This document shows, in pieces, positions 54,629-64,000 of a stretch of DNA of 64,000 bases. The DNA is from Hylemonella sp. (GTDB lineage: Bacteria > Pseudomonadota > Gammaproteobacteria > Burkholderiales > Burkholderiaceae_C). The notes beneath the pieces are model-generated. The model ran no database searches, was not told the origin of the DNA, and was given only the letters and a program-made list of their open reading frames with translations. A program made the translations under genes and the position numbers. Each line of letters starts with the position of its first letter. Within the stretch, counting starts at the first letter, position 1. Location of the stretch: assembly GCA_030695415.1 (NCBI GenBank), contig JAUYQZ010000039.1, positions 1 to 64,000 on the forward strand, read 5' to 3'.

Positions 54629-55660
54629 TCAGAGCGCAGCGCGCACGCGATCCGCCGTGATGTCCTTGAGGCAGCGCAGATGACCCAGCGGGCATTCGCG
54701 CTGGAAGCAGGGCGCACAGTCCAGCGGGGGCTGGTAGGCCGGGTCCTGCTTGAGCCAGAGTACCCGGGCTTGTTCGCTCAGAGGCGGCGTGTGCTCGGGG
54801 CTGCTGGAGCCGAAGATGGCGATCTGCGGCACGTCCAGCGCTGCGGCCACGTGCATCAGGCCGGTGTCGTTGGTGACAACCCGTCGCGCCCCGGCGATCA
54901 GGCAGAACGCTTCGGCCAGGCTGGTGGCACCAGCCAGGTTGCGGCAATCGGCACCGGCGGCCAACTCAGAAATCTCGGCGCCCAGCGGTGCCTCCTTTCC
55001 CGAACCGAGTACCAGTACCGGGGCGTCAAGCTGCAGCGCCAGTTCGGCGTAGCGTTGCACGGGCCAGCGCTTGGCCGGGCCGTACTCGGCACCCGGCACG
55101 AAAACGTAATAGCCGCCGCGCACCAGGCCCTGTTTCGCCAGAACGGCATCCACCTGCGCTGCGTCGAGCTGCAGGCGCGGCCGGTCGCCCGCCACCCCCG
55201 GTTCGCCACTGAGGGCTGAGTAAAACGCCACCATGGGCGGGCGCTTGTCCTTCGGGGGATTCTTCAGCCGGTGCGTGAGCAGGCCCACGCGCGCCTCGCC
55301 CAGATAGCCCACGCGCTTGGGGATGCTCGCCAGGAAGGGCAGCAGCGCGCTCTTGAGCGAGTTGGGCAGCACATAGGCCACGTCGAAGCGGCCCTCGATC
55401 TGCCGGGCCAGCGAACGACGCGCCTTGAACTGCAGGCCGCCATGGGCAAAGGGGAATTCGATGACCTCGGCCACCTGCGGCATGGCGCGGTAGACCGGCG
55501 CCACCCAGGGCAGGGCCCCGACCGTGAGCCGCTCGCCGCGCGCGGCCAGCCGGCGCATGAGCGGCTCGGTCATCACGGCGTCCCCGATCCATTGGGGCGC
55601 GATGACAAGGGCCGCGGTGTCGCGGCCCTTGGTGTCAGTGATGCGCTGCGAAATGCTCAC
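54629..55660 (-). CDS. waaF: ADP-heptose--LPS heptosyltransferase II
   Basis: ALVIAPQWIGDAVMTEPLMRRLAARGERL; VTNDTGLMHVAAALDVPQIAIFGSSSPEHTPPLS. Confidence 0.95.
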   Translation of the reverse strand: MSISQRITDTKGRDTAALVIAPQWIGDAVMTEPLMRRLAARGERLTVGALPWVAPVYRAMPQVAEVIEFPFAHGGLQFKARRSLARQIEGRFDVAYVLPNSLKSALLPFLASIPKRVGYLGEARVGLLTHRLKNPPKDKRPPMVAFYSALSGEPGVAGDRPRLQLDAAQVDAVLAKQGLVRGGYYVFVPGAEYGPAKRWPVQRYAELALQLDAPVLVLGSGKEAPLGAEISELAAGADCRNLAGATSLAEAFCLIAGARRVVTNDTGLMHVAAALDVPQIAIFGSSSPEHTPPLSEQARVLWLKQDPAYQPPLDCAPCFQRECPLGHLRCLKDITADRVRAAL

Positions 55661-55841
55661 CGGCCTTCAGCTTGTAAACGGTGCCGCAGTAGGGGCACTT
55701 GGCCTCGCCGGTGTGGGCCACATCCAGGTAGACCTTGGGGTGGTTGTTCCAGAGCTTCATGTCAGCCTTGGGGCTGGGGCAGTACACGCCGCCCTGGTGG
55801 TTCAGGTCCTGGGCCAGCAGTTCAACAGTGGACTTGCTCAT
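55635..55841 (-). CDS. Zinc-finger domain-containing protein
   Basis: 68 aa with CPSP...CPYCGTVYKL. Confidence 0.92.
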   Translation of the reverse strand: MSKSTVELLAQDLNHQGGVYCPSPKADMKLWNNHPKVYLDVAHTGEAKCPYCGTVYKLKAGEHFAAHH

Positions 55842-55853
55842 GTGCGTGCTTCC

Positions 55854-56792
55854 TCAAACTTTCGTCAGCCAGTGGGCGTACTTGGGGTTACGGCCATTGA
55901 CGATGTCGAAGAAACCGCTCTGGATCTTCTCGGTGAGCGGGCCTCGGCTGCCGGCGCCGATCTCGACGCGGTCAAGCTCGCGGATGGGAGTGACTTCAGC
56001 GGCCGTGCCGGTGAAGAATGCTTCGTCGGCGATGTAGATCTCGTCACGCGTGATGCGCTTTTGTACGATCTCCAGGCCCAGGTCCTTGGCGATGTGGAAC
56101 ACCGTGTTGCGGGTGATGCCGTTGAGCGCACCCGCCGACAGGTCGGGCGTGTAGATGACGCCGTTCTTGATGACAAAGATGTTCTCGCCGGCACCCTCGG
56201 AGACAAAACCCGACGAATCCAGCAGCAGCGCCTCGTCGTAGCCATCGTCCGTGGCTTCCATATTGGCCAGGATGGAGTTGGTGTAGTTGCTCACCGCCTT
56301 GGCCTGCGTCATCGTGATGTTGACGTGGTGGCGCGTGTAGCTGCTGGTCTTGACGCGGATGCCGCGCTTCAGACCCTCTTCGCCCAGGTACGCGCCCCAG
56401 GCCCAGGCCGCGACCATCAGGTGGATGGTGTTGCCCTTCGGGGACACGCCCAGCTTCTTGTCGCCGATCCAGGTCAGCGGGCGCAGATAGCAGCTCTCCA
56501 GCTTGTTGGCGCGCACCACGTCCCTCTGTGCTTCGTTGACCTGCTCCTGGGTGAAGGGGATCTTCATGCGCAGGATCTTGGCGCTGTTGAACAGGCGCTC
56601 GGTGTGCTCCTGCAGCCGGAAGATGGCCGTGCCGTTGACGGTGTTGTAGGCCCGTACGCCCTCGAAAGCGCCGCAGCCGTAATGCAGCGTATGGCTCAGC
56701 ACGTGGATTTTGGCGTCACGCCATTCCACCATCTGGCCGTCCATCCAGATTTTTCCGTCGCGGTCGGACATCGAGGTCGGTAGGGGGCTCAT
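55854..56792 (-). CDS. ilvE: Branched-chain amino acid aminotransferase
   Basis: SMSDRDGKIWMDGQMVEWRDAKIHVLSHTLHYGCGAFEGVRAY; start at 56792. Confidence 0.97.
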   Translation of the reverse strand: MSPLPTSMSDRDGKIWMDGQMVEWRDAKIHVLSHTLHYGCGAFEGVRAYNTVNGTAIFRLQEHTERLFNSAKILRMKIPFTQEQVNEAQRDVVRANKLESCYLRPLTWIGDKKLGVSPKGNTIHLMVAAWAWGAYLGEEGLKRGIRVKTSSYTRHHVNITMTQAKAVSNYTNSILANMEATDDGYDEALLLDSSGFVSEGAGENIFVIKNGVIYTPDLSAGALNGITRNTVFHIAKDLGLEIVQKRITRDEIYIADEAFFTGTAAEVTPIRELDRVEIGAGSRGPLTEKIQSGFFDIVNGRNPKYAHWLTKV

Positions 56793-56844
56793 CGGTTCTT
56801 TCCTAGGTAGGGGCTGCCCGTTCGGCCGGGCCAAAACGTTGATT

Positions 56845-57282
56845 TTACGGGGCCGGCGGCAAGCCCGGCATGGTGGTGGGTCCGGGATCGCTCACGTCCG
56901 GGCGGCGGAAGTCCCAGCGCATCAGCTTGCCCGCATGGAACTCGCAGGTCACCGAGGCCTCGGACGGGTCGGTCCAGCGGAACATCTCGGGCTGGCTGTC
57001 GGGGGGGCTCTGCGCCTGGCCCAGCGAACGCGTCATGGCCACCACGTGCATCAGCGTCATGCCGGGCTTGAGCTTGGCTTGCAGCATCACCGCGCTGCCC
57101 ACATAACCCAAGGGGCTGTCCGCCGCGCGCTTGAGGATGTGCATGAGGCGGGTGAAGTGCAGCATCAGCCACAGCATGAGGGCGCCCACGGCAAACGCCA
57201 CGCCGGCCCAGCCCCCGAAGCGGTAGCCAGCCACGACCAGCGCCGTTGCGCCAATCGGCAGCAGGATTTTCTGTATTTGCAT
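56845..57282 (-). CDS. Hypothetical membrane protein
   Basis: 145 aa with N-terminal TM segments. Confidence 0.7.
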   Translation of the reverse strand: MQIQKILLPIGATALVVAGYRFGGWAGVAFAVGALMLWLMLHFTRLMHILKRAADSPLGYVGSAVMLQAKLKPGMTLMHVVAMTRSLGQAQSPPDSQPEMFRWTDPSEASVTCEFHAGKLMRWDFRRPDVSDPGPTTMPGLPPAP

Positions 57283-57294
57283 GCCCTAATTGTC

Positions 57295-58128
57295 TCAGAG
57301 CATGTCCAGCGCCGAAGGCCCGGTGGGAGGTGCAAACAGGCGATCGAGTTCGGCCAGCTGGGCCGCATCCAGCGTGATCTCGCGGGCCGCCGCGTTCTCG
57401 CGCACACGCACCAGGCTGGCCGATTTGGGAATGGCGATCACGCCTTCCTGCGCCAGCAACCAGGCCAGCGCGGCTTGCGCCGGGGTCATGCCGTGGCGGC
57501 GGGCGAAATCCTGCAGACCTTTGTGGCCCAGCAGACGCGCCTGCTCGATGGGCGAATAGGCCATGGTGGCCACGCCTTGCTGGCGCAACCAGGGCAGCAG
57601 GTCCCACTCGATACCCCGGCGGGCCAGGTTGTAGAGCAGCTGGTTCGCCGCGCACGCCTCTCCTCCGGGAACGTCCCGGAGCTCCTGCATATCGGCCAGG
57701 TCCAGATTGCTCACGCCCCAGTGGCGGATCTTGCCGGCCCGCTGCAGGGCCTCGAAGGCCTCCACGGTCTCGGCCAGCGGATAGGAACCACGCCAGTGCA
57801 AAAGGTAGAGATCGATGTGGTCGGTCTTGAGGCGCTGCAGGCTGCGCTCGCAGGCCTTGATGGCGCCCTGGCGCGAAGCGTTATGCGGATAGACCTTGCT
57901 GACGAGAAAGGCCTGCTCGCGCCGGCCGGCCAGCGCCTCACCCACCACCTGCTCGGCACCGCCCTCGGCGTACATCTCAGCGGTGTCGATCAGCGTCAGG
58001 CCCAGGTCCAGGCCCAGCTGCAGGGCGGCAACTTCTGCCTTGCGCTCGCTGCGGTCCTCGCCCATGTACCAGGTGCCCTGGCCCAGGGCCGGCACAAGTT
58101 CACCCGAGGGCAGGCGCACTTGCTTCAT
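57295..58128 (-). CDS. Aldo/keto reductase
   Basis: [24 protein letters not shown]...[21 protein letters not shown]; start at 58128. Confidence 0.95.
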   Translation of the reverse strand: MKQVRLPSGELVPALGQGTWYMGEDRSERKAEVAALQLGLDLGLTLIDTAEMYAEGGAEQVVGEALAGRREQAFLVSKVYPHNASRQGAIKACERSLQRLKTDHIDLYLLHWRGSYPLAETVEAFEALQRAGKIRHWGVSNLDLADMQELRDVPGGEACAANQLLYNLARRGIEWDLLPWLRQQGVATMAYSPIEQARLLGHKGLQDFARRHGMTPAQAALAWLLAQEGVIAIPKSASLVRVRENAAAREITLDAAQLAELDRLFAPPTGPSALDML

Positions 58129-58532
58129 GCGTCGAACTTGCCGGCGATGAAGTCGGTCACCTGCTGGTCCTCGGCCGAGGTCAAGCCGCTGACGCCGATG
58201 GCGCCGCGCAGGACGCCGTCCTTGTCCTTCAGCGGCGAGCCGCCGGGCAGGGCCGTGAGCAGCGGATCGCAGAAGTAGCCGATCTCGATGTTCTCGCGGT
58301 GCAGCCGCTCCAGCACGGCCTGCGTCGTCACGCCCATGCGCGCCGCACTGTAGCCCTTGCCCTGCGAGATGGCGACGCTGCGAACCGGCGCGCCTTCCAT
58401 GCGCACAAAGGCCAGCAACAGGCCCGTGGCGTCGCAGACCGAGACGCAAACCGGCTTTTTGAAGTGTTGGGTGGCGTGGGCCATGGCTTGATCGATCAGG
58501 TCACGGGCGATGGCGAGGGTAAGGGCTGACAT
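58125..58532 (-). CDS. GlcG/HbpS-like heme-binding domain protein
   Basis: [34 protein letters not shown]...[22 protein letters not shown]. Confidence 0.92.
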   Translation of the reverse strand: MSALTLAIARDLIDQAMAHATQHFKKPVCVSVCDATGLLLAFVRMEGAPVRSVAISQGKGYSAARMGVTTQAVLERLHRENIEIGYFCDPLLTALPGGSPLKDKDGVLRGAIGVSGLTSAEDQQVTDFIAGKFDA

Positions 58533-58580
58533 GAAAACTCCTGTGCATGCGATGCACCGGATTGTAGAAACCGGCCGAAC

Positions 58581-59948
58581 CTATTCGAGGGTGCGCAGGA
58601 CTTGCAGTGCTTCTTCCACCCGTTCCACCGCATGGATGGTGAGGCCTTCGATGGCCTTCTTCGGCGCGTTGGCCTTGGGCACCACGGCCACGCTGAAACC
58701 CAGCTTGGCGGCTTCCTTCAGGCGCTCCTGTCCGCGCGGCGCGGGGCGCACCTCGCCGGCCAGCCCCACTTCGCCAAAAGCCAAGAAACCCTTGGGCAGG
58801 GGACGACCGCGCAGGGATGAGGTGATGGCCAGCATCACGGCCAGATCAGCGGCCGGCTCGCTGATGCGCACGCCGCCGACCGCATTGACAAACACATCCT
58901 GGTCCAGACAGGCCACGCCCGCGTGCCGGTGCAGCACGGCCAGCAGCATGGCGAGACGGTCGCGGTCCAGGCCGACCGAGAGGCGCCGCGGGCTCGGCCC
59001 CCCGCTGTCCACCAAGGCCTGGATTTCCACCAGCATGGGGCGCGTGCCTTCGAGCGTGACCATCACGCAACTCCCGGGCACGGGCTCCGCGTGCTGGCTC
59101 AGAAAGATGGCGCTGGGGTTGCTCACGCCCTTGAGGCCCTTCTCTGTCATGGCGAAGACGCCGATCTCGTTGACCGCACCGAAGCGGTTCTTGATGGCGC
59201 GGATCAGGCGAAAGCTGCTGTGCGTGTCGCCCTCAAAATAAAGCACCGTGTCCACCATGTGCTCCAGCACCCGCGGGCCGGCCAGCGCACCCTCCTTGGT
59301 CACATGGCCCACGAGCACGATGGCCGTGCCGCTGGCCTTGGCCGCGCGCGTGAGGTGCGCGGCGCATTCGCGCACCTGGGCAACGGAGCCGGGCGCGGAG
59401 GTGAGCTGATCTGAGTAGACGGTCTGGATGGAGTCGATCACGGCGATCGCCGGCTGATGCGCGTCCAGCGTGGCGAGGATCTTTTCGAGCTGGATTTCGG
59501 CCAGCACCTGCACCCGCGAGCCGTCCAGCCCCAGGCGGCGCGCGCGCAGCGCCACCTGGGCGCCGCTTTCCTCACCCGTGACGTAGAGCGTCTTCTGGCC
59601 GGCGCGCTGCAGGGCATCGAGCGCCTGCAGCAGCAGGGTGGACTTGCCGATGCCCGGGTCACCCCCGATCAGCACCACCCCGCCTTCGACGATGCCGCCG
59701 CCCAGCACCCGGTCCAGTTCGTCCTGGCCGGTGGGTGTGCGCTCCACATCGGAGGCCTCGATGTCGGCCAGCGCCACCACCTCGGCGGTTTTGGCCAGCG
59801 ACGCAAAACGGTTCTTCGCTGGCGCGGCGCTTTCGGCCACGGACTCGATCAACGAGTTCCAGGCATTGCAGTGCGGACACTTGCCCAGCCACTTGGGGCT
59901 GGTGCCGCCGCACTCGTTGCAGGTGTAAATGGTTTTGTCCTTGGCCAT
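58581..59948 (-). CDS. radA: DNA repair protein RadA
   Basis: YTCNECGGTSPKWLGKCPHCNAWNSL, GGDPGIGKSTLLLQ, KNRFG. Confidence 0.98.
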   Translation of the reverse strand: MAKDKTIYTCNECGGTSPKWLGKCPHCNAWNSLIESVAESAAPAKNRFASLAKTAEVVALADIEASDVERTPTGQDELDRVLGGGIVEGGVVLIGGDPGIGKSTLLLQALDALQRAGQKTLYVTGEESGAQVALRARRLGLDGSRVQVLAEIQLEKILATLDAHQPAIAVIDSIQTVYSDQLTSAPGSVAQVRECAAHLTRAAKASGTAIVLVGHVTKEGALAGPRVLEHMVDTVLYFEGDTHSSFRLIRAIKNRFGAVNEIGVFAMTEKGLKGVSNPSAIFLSQHAEPVPGSCVMVTLEGTRPMLVEIQALVDSGGPSPRRLSVGLDRDRLAMLLAVLHRHAGVACLDQDVFVNAVGGVRISEPAADLAVMLAITSSLRGRPLPKGFLAFGEVGLAGEVRPAPRGQERLKEAAKLGFSVAVVPKANAPKKAIEGLTIHAVERVEEALQVLRTLE

Positions 59949-59968
59949 GGGGCCATGGTACCCGAATA

Positions 59969-59984
59969 CTGTATGAATTCACAT
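59969..59984. promoter_or_regulatory. LexA-like box upstream of radA
   Basis: CTGT-ATGAATTC-ACAT (consensus CTGT-N8-ACAG, 1 mismatch), 20 nt upstream of the radA start. Confidence 0.4.
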
Positions 59985-60019
59985 ATCGGGTATGCCCGGG
60001 GCGCCGATCACGGACAAAC

Positions 60020-60035
60020 ATTTAACATGTTAAAT
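60020..60035. promoter_or_regulatory. 16-bp perfect palindrome, MarR/HpaR operator candidate
   Basis: ATTTAACATGTTAAAT 17 nt upstream of the hpaR ATG. Confidence 0.6.
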
Positions 60036-60052
60036 AAATCGCCGCCCACGCC

Positions 60053-60487
60053 ATGTCCACAGCCTTTCGCCACCGCAACCTGCCCCGCCTGCTGCTGCAG
60101 GCACGCGAAGCCGTGATGACGCACTACCGCCCCGGCCTGCGCGACCAGGGCCTGAGCGACCAGCAGTGGCGCGTGCTGCGGGTGCTGGGCGAACACGGCG
60201 TGGTGGAAACCGGCCGGGTGGCGCGCGAAGCCTACATCCTGGGGCCCAGCCTGACGGGCATGCTGACGCGCATGGAGCGCGACGGCCTGATCCGCCGCGA
60301 ACGCGACGCAGCCGACCAGCGCCGCACCGTGGTCGAAGCCACCGACAAGGGCCGCCAGCTGGTGGAAACGCTCTCGCACAGCATCGAGGCGCACTACGCC
60401 TGGATGGAACAGTCGCTGGGCAAGGAAAAGCTGGGTCAGCTCTACGGGCTGCTGGATGAACTGATCGCCCTGGAGGAGCCCGCATGA
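60053..60487 (+). CDS. hpaR: MarR-family homoprotocatechuate degradation regulator
   Basis: FRHRNLPRLLLQAREAVMTHYRPGLRDQGLSDQQWRVLRVLGE; upstream of hpaG. Confidence 0.88.
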   Translation: MSTAFRHRNLPRLLLQAREAVMTHYRPGLRDQGLSDQQWRVLRVLGEHGVVETGRVAREAYILGPSLTGMLTRMERDGLIRRERDAADQRRTVVEATDKGRQLVETLSHSIEAHYAWMEQSLGKEKLGQLYGLLDELIALEEPA

Positions 60488-60545
60488 GCACCGTACGGCC
60501 GCCCGAAGGTGCTCGCACCGCAGCCCGCAGGGCGGAGGCGACCCA

Positions 60546-61217
60546 ATGAGCCACGCACCCGTCCTGGCCGCCGGCACCGTCTACGGCGTGCTGCTCAATT
60601 CGCAGGACGAGTGGGCCGCCTGGGCCGCGCAGATGAGCGAGCCGCCTTACAAGGCGCCGCCCAAAGCGCCCGTGCTCTACGTGAAAACCGCCAACACCTG
60701 GAGCGCCTGCGGCTCGGCCATTGCGGTGCCGGCGCGCGCGCCGCAAGTCGAGATTGGCGCCAGCCTGGCCCTGGTGATCGGCACCCCCGCGCATCAGGTG
60801 CGCCCGCAGACCGCCCTGCAGCACGTGGCCGGCTACGTGCTGGTCAACGACCTCTCGCTGCCGCACGCCAGCTATTACCGCCCGCCCGTCAAGTACAAGA
60901 ACCTCGATGGCTTTCTCGGCATCGGCCCACGACTGGCGACACCAACCGAGCTGGGCGACCCGAACCGCTTGCTTCTGGAAGTGCGCATCGATGGAAAGCT
61001 CAAGCAGACCGTGGACCTGGGGCGCATGCTGCGCCCGGCGGCACAGCTGATCGCGGACGTGAGCGAGTTCATGACCCTGCGCCACGGCGACGTACTGCTG
61101 CTGGGCCTGGGGGCCGACCGGCCACTGGCCAGCGCGGGACAACGCATCGACATCCATGCCGCCGGCGTCCCCGTACTCGGCACCCTCAGCAACACGCTCG
61201 TGCAGGAGGCCGCATGA
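60546..61217 (+). CDS. hpaG1: Fumarylacetoacetate hydrolase family, HpaG N-terminal homologue
   Basis: LALVIGTPAHQVRPQTALQHVAGYVLVNDLSLPHASYYRPPVKYKNLDGFLGIGPRL. Confidence 0.88.
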   Translation: MSHAPVLAAGTVYGVLLNSQDEWAAWAAQMSEPPYKAPPKAPVLYVKTANTWSACGSAIAVPARAPQVEIGASLALVIGTPAHQVRPQTALQHVAGYVLVNDLSLPHASYYRPPVKYKNLDGFLGIGPRLATPTELGDPNRLLLEVRIDGKLKQTVDLGRMLRPAAQLIADVSEFMTLRHGDVLLLGLGADRPLASAGQRIDIHAAGVPVLGTLSNTLVQEAA

Positions 61218-62011
61218 AATATGCTCGTGTGGCCTATGACGGCGCCATCCATGACGCCACCGAAAGCGACGGCCGCCTGCTGCTGGCCGATGGCCGCCGG
61301 GTCGACTTCGATGCCGTGACCTGGCTGCCGCCGCTGGCCCCCGTGCCCTGGCCGCGCAGCATCCTGGCCCTGGGCCTGAACTACGCCGACCATGCGAAGG
61401 AGCTGGCCTTCAAGGCGCCCGAGGAGCCTCTGGTCTTCATCAAGGGCGAGGGCTCGCTGATCGGCCACCGCGCGCATACCGTGCGCCCGGCCGGCGTGGA
61501 CTATATGCACTACGAATGCGAGCTCGCGGTGGTGATCGGCCAGCGTGCCAAGAACGTGAAGCGCGCCGAGGCCTATGACTACATCGCCGGTTACACGGTC
61601 GCCAACGACTACGCCATCCGCGACTACCTGGAGAACTGGTACCGGCCCAACCTGCGAGTGAAGAACCGCGACACCTGCACGCCGCTGGGCCCCTGGCGGG
61701 TCGATACCTCGGATGTGCCCAATCCCATGGCCCTGGCGCTCAGCACCACCGTGAACGGCAAGGTGACACAAGCCGGCTCCACGCGCGACATGATCTTCAA
61801 CGTGCCCTACCTCATCGAATACTTCAGCAGCTTCATGACGCTGAACCCCGGCGACCTGATCCTGACTGGCACGCCCGATGGCATCGTCGACTGCCGACCC
61901 GGCGATGTCATCGTCACCGAAATCGAGGGCATCGGCGCACTGGAAAACACGATCGCAAGCCCTGCCGTTCGCCCTGAGCCTGTCGAAGGGCTCCACTTGA
62001 CTGGCCCTTGA
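61214..62011 (+). CDS. hpaG2: Fumarylacetoacetate hydrolase family, HpaG C-terminal homologue
   Basis: LALGLNYADHAKELAFKAPEEPLVFIKGEGSLIGH...LTGTPDGIVDCRPGDVIVTEIEGIGALENTI then repeat-encoded tail. Confidence 0.9.
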   Translation: MKYARVAYDGAIHDATESDGRLLLADGRRVDFDAVTWLPPLAPVPWPRSILALGLNYADHAKELAFKAPEEPLVFIKGEGSLIGHRAHTVRPAGVDYMHYECELAVVIGQRAKNVKRAEAYDYIAGYTVANDYAIRDYLENWYRPNLRVKNRDTCTPLGPWRVDTSDVPNPMALALSTTVNGKVTQAGSTRDMIFNVPYLIEYFSSFMTLNPGDLILTGTPDGIVDCRPGDVIVTEIEGIGALENTIASPAVRPEPVEGLHLTGP

Positions 62012-62038
62012 AGGCTTCGACAAGCTCGGCCCGAACGG
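61965..62038. repeat. Dispersed palindromic repeat of the VRPEPVEG-encoding type
   Basis: CCGTTCGCCCTGAGCCTGTCGAAGGG ... reverse complement of right arm CCGTTCGGGCCGAGCTTGTCGAAGCC. Confidence 0.88.
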
Positions 62039-62054
62039 ATTACCCCAGCTCACC

Positions 62055-63533
62055 ATGAACATCGTCATCAACCATCTCATCAACGGCAAGCCAGTTGCTG
62101 GCGTCGACTACTTCGAAACCGTCAACCCCGCCACGCAGGAGGTGCTGGCCGAGGTTGCCGCCGGTGGCGCCGCCGAAGTGCACGCCGCCGTGGCCGCCGC
62201 CAAGGATGCGTTTCCCAAATGGGCCGGCCTGCCGGCCCCCGAGCGCGCCAAACTCATGCGCAAGCTCGGCGAGTTGATCGCCCAGCACGTGCCCGAGATT
62301 TCGCGCACCGAGACCGACGACTCCGGCCAGGTCATCGCCCAGACCGGCAAACAGCTGATCCCGCGCGCAGCCGACAACTTCCATTACTTCGCCGAGATGT
62401 GCACGCGCGTGGACGGCCACACCTACCCCACGCCCACGCACCTGAACTACACCCTGTTCCACCCGGTGGGCGTGTGTGCACTCATTAGTCCCTGGAACGT
62501 GCCCTTCATGACGGCCACCTGGAAGGTGGCACCGGCCCTGGCCTTCGGCAACACCGCCGTGCTCAAGATGAGCGAGCTCTCGCCGCTGACCGCGGCGCGC
62601 CTGGGCGAGCTGGCGCTAGAAGCCGGCATTCCCGCCGGCGTGCTCAACGTGGTGCACGGTTACGGCCAGGAAGCCGGAGAGCCGCTGTGCGCGCACCCCG
62701 ACGTGCGCGCGATCTCCTTCACCGGCTCCACCGCCACCGGCAACCGCATCGTCAAGGCCGCGGGCCTGAAGAAGTTCAGCATGGAGCTCGGCGGCAAGAG
62801 CCCCTTCGTGATCTTCGACGATGCCGATCTGGAACGCGCGCTCGATGCCGCGGTGTTCATGATCTTCTCCAACAACGGCGAGCGCTGCACCGCCGGCAGC
62901 CGCATCCTGGTGCAGCAGAGCATCTACGCCGACTTCGCGCAGAAATTTGCCGAGCGTGCCCGACGTATCACGGTCGGCGACCCGCAGGATGAGAGCACCA
63001 TCGTCGGCCCGATGATCAGCCCCGGCCACCTCGCCAAGGTGCGCAGCTACATCGAGCTTGGCCCCAAGGAAGGCGCCACGCTGCTGTGCGGCGGGCTGGA
63101 CCGCCCGTCCTACGCCCCGGAGCTTTCGGCGCGCGTGCAAAAGGGCAACTACGTCTGGCCCACCGTCTTCGCCGACGTGGACAACCGCATGCGCATCGCG
63201 CAGGAAGAAATCTTCGGGCCCGTGGCCTGCCTGATTCCTTTCAAGGACGAGGCGGACGCGATTGCGAAAGCCAACGACATTCCCTACGGACTTTCCAGCT
63301 ACGTCTGGAGCGAGAACCTGGGCCGCGCGCACCGGGTGGCCGGCGCCATCGAGGCCGGCATGTGCTTCGTCAACAGCCAGAACGTGCGGGACCTGCGCCA
63401 GCCCTTCGGCGGCACCAAGGCCAGCGGCACGGGGCGCGAGGGCGGCACCTGGAGCTACGAGGTGTTCCTCGAACCAAAGAACGTGGCTGTCAGTATGGGA
63501 AGCCACCACATCCCTCATTGGGGCACGGCATGA
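62055..63533 (+). CDS. hpaE: 5-carboxymethyl-2-hydroxymuconate semialdehyde dehydrogenase
   Basis: ALDH motifs FSMELGGKSPFVIFDDADLERAL, NNGERCTAGSRILVQ; hpa cluster. Confidence 0.93.
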   Translation: MNIVINHLINGKPVAGVDYFETVNPATQEVLAEVAAGGAAEVHAAVAAAKDAFPKWAGLPAPERAKLMRKLGELIAQHVPEISRTETDDSGQVIAQTGKQLIPRAADNFHYFAEMCTRVDGHTYPTPTHLNYTLFHPVGVCALISPWNVPFMTATWKVAPALAFGNTAVLKMSELSPLTAARLGELALEAGIPAGVLNVVHGYGQEAGEPLCAHPDVRAISFTGSTATGNRIVKAAGLKKFSMELGGKSPFVIFDDADLERALDAAVFMIFSNNGERCTAGSRILVQQSIYADFAQKFAERARRITVGDPQDESTIVGPMISPGHLAKVRSYIELGPKEGATLLCGGLDRPSYAPELSARVQKGNYVWPTVFADVDNRMRIAQEEIFGPVACLIPFKDEADAIAKANDIPYGLSSYVWSENLGRAHRVAGAIEAGMCFVNSQNVRDLRQPFGGTKASGTGREGGTWSYEVFLEPKNVAVSMGSHHIPHWGTA

Positions 63534-63557
63534 AGCTGCGCTTTCAGGAGATCACGC

Positions 63558-64000
63558 ATGGGTAAGCTCGCGCTCGCCGCCAAGATCACCCACGTCCCCT
63601 CGATCTACCTCAGCGAGCTGCCCGGCCCGCGCCAGGGCACACGGCAGGACGCGATCGACGGCCACAAGGAGATCGGCCGGCGCTGCCGCGAACTCGGTGT
63701 GGACACCATCGTGGTGTTCGACACGCACTGGCTGGTCAACGCCAACTACCACGTGAACTGCGCACCGCACTTCAAGGGCCTGTACACCAGCAACGAGCTG
63801 CCGCACTTCATCAGCAACCTGGCCTACGAATTCCCGGGCAACCCGGCGCTGGGCCAACTGCTGGCGAAGGTCTGCAGTGAACACGGCGTCGAGACGCTGG
63901 CCCACCCGGCCACCACGCTGGCGCCCGAGTACGGCACCCTGGTGCCCATGCGCTACATGAACGCCGACCAGCACTTCAAGGTCATCTCGGTCTCGGCCCT
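63558..64000 (+). CDS. hpaD: 3,4-dihydroxyphenylacetate 2,3-dioxygenase (partial, runs off window end)
   Basis: MGKLALAAKITHVPSIYLSELPGPRQGTRQDAIDGHKEIGRRCRELGVDTIVVFDTHWLVNANYHVN. Confidence 0.93.
   Translation, partial: MGKLALAAKITHVPSIYLSELPGPRQGTRQDAIDGHKEIGRRCRELGVDTIVVFDTHWLVNANYHVNCAPHFKGLYTSNELPHFISNLAYEFPGNPALGQLLAKVCSEHGVETLAHPATTLAPEYGTLVPMRYMNADQHFKVISVSA

Overview
A 64 kb high-GC chromosomal window, most like a betaproteobacterium of the Comamonadaceae type (inferred from gene content and synteny; no search was run). It is densely coding and mostly core: tuf-fusA-rpsG-rpsL, hemJ-like/hemB, a TRAP transporter with gamma-glutamyltransferase, an MCE/Mla-type ABC operon, mrdA-mreDCB, gatCAB, pyrE/xth, a MocR/PaiB pair, an OmpR-type two-component system, waaF, ilvE, radA, and the start of a homoprotocatechuate (hpa) cluster cut by the window end. 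I saw no prophage, CRISPR array, rRNA, tRNA or full IS element. The most interesting signals are non-coding: (1) a ~99-nt sRNA or leader candidate between hemB and the hemJ-like gene, with a 17-bp-spaced promoter, a 7-bp stem displaying an anti-Shine-Dalgarno UUUCCUCCCUG loop, and a strong terminator; (2) two intergenic palindromic elements (33282-33497 and 52592-52857) with different terminal arms but shared core words (GCGCAAGGCG, CGCAGCC, CAACGCGGCG), each abutting or supplying start/stop codons; (3) an NtrC-like box plus a well-spaced sigma-54 promoter upstream of the TRAP transporter next to gamma-glutamyltransferase; (4) a palindromic repeat that has become the C-terminus of HpaG2 (VRPEPVEG); (5) an apparent in-frame insertion in GatB; (6) a Shine-Dalgarno-sequestering hairpin before a tandem pair of outer-membrane-like genes; (7) two further orphan-terminator loci that may be sRNAs or leaders.
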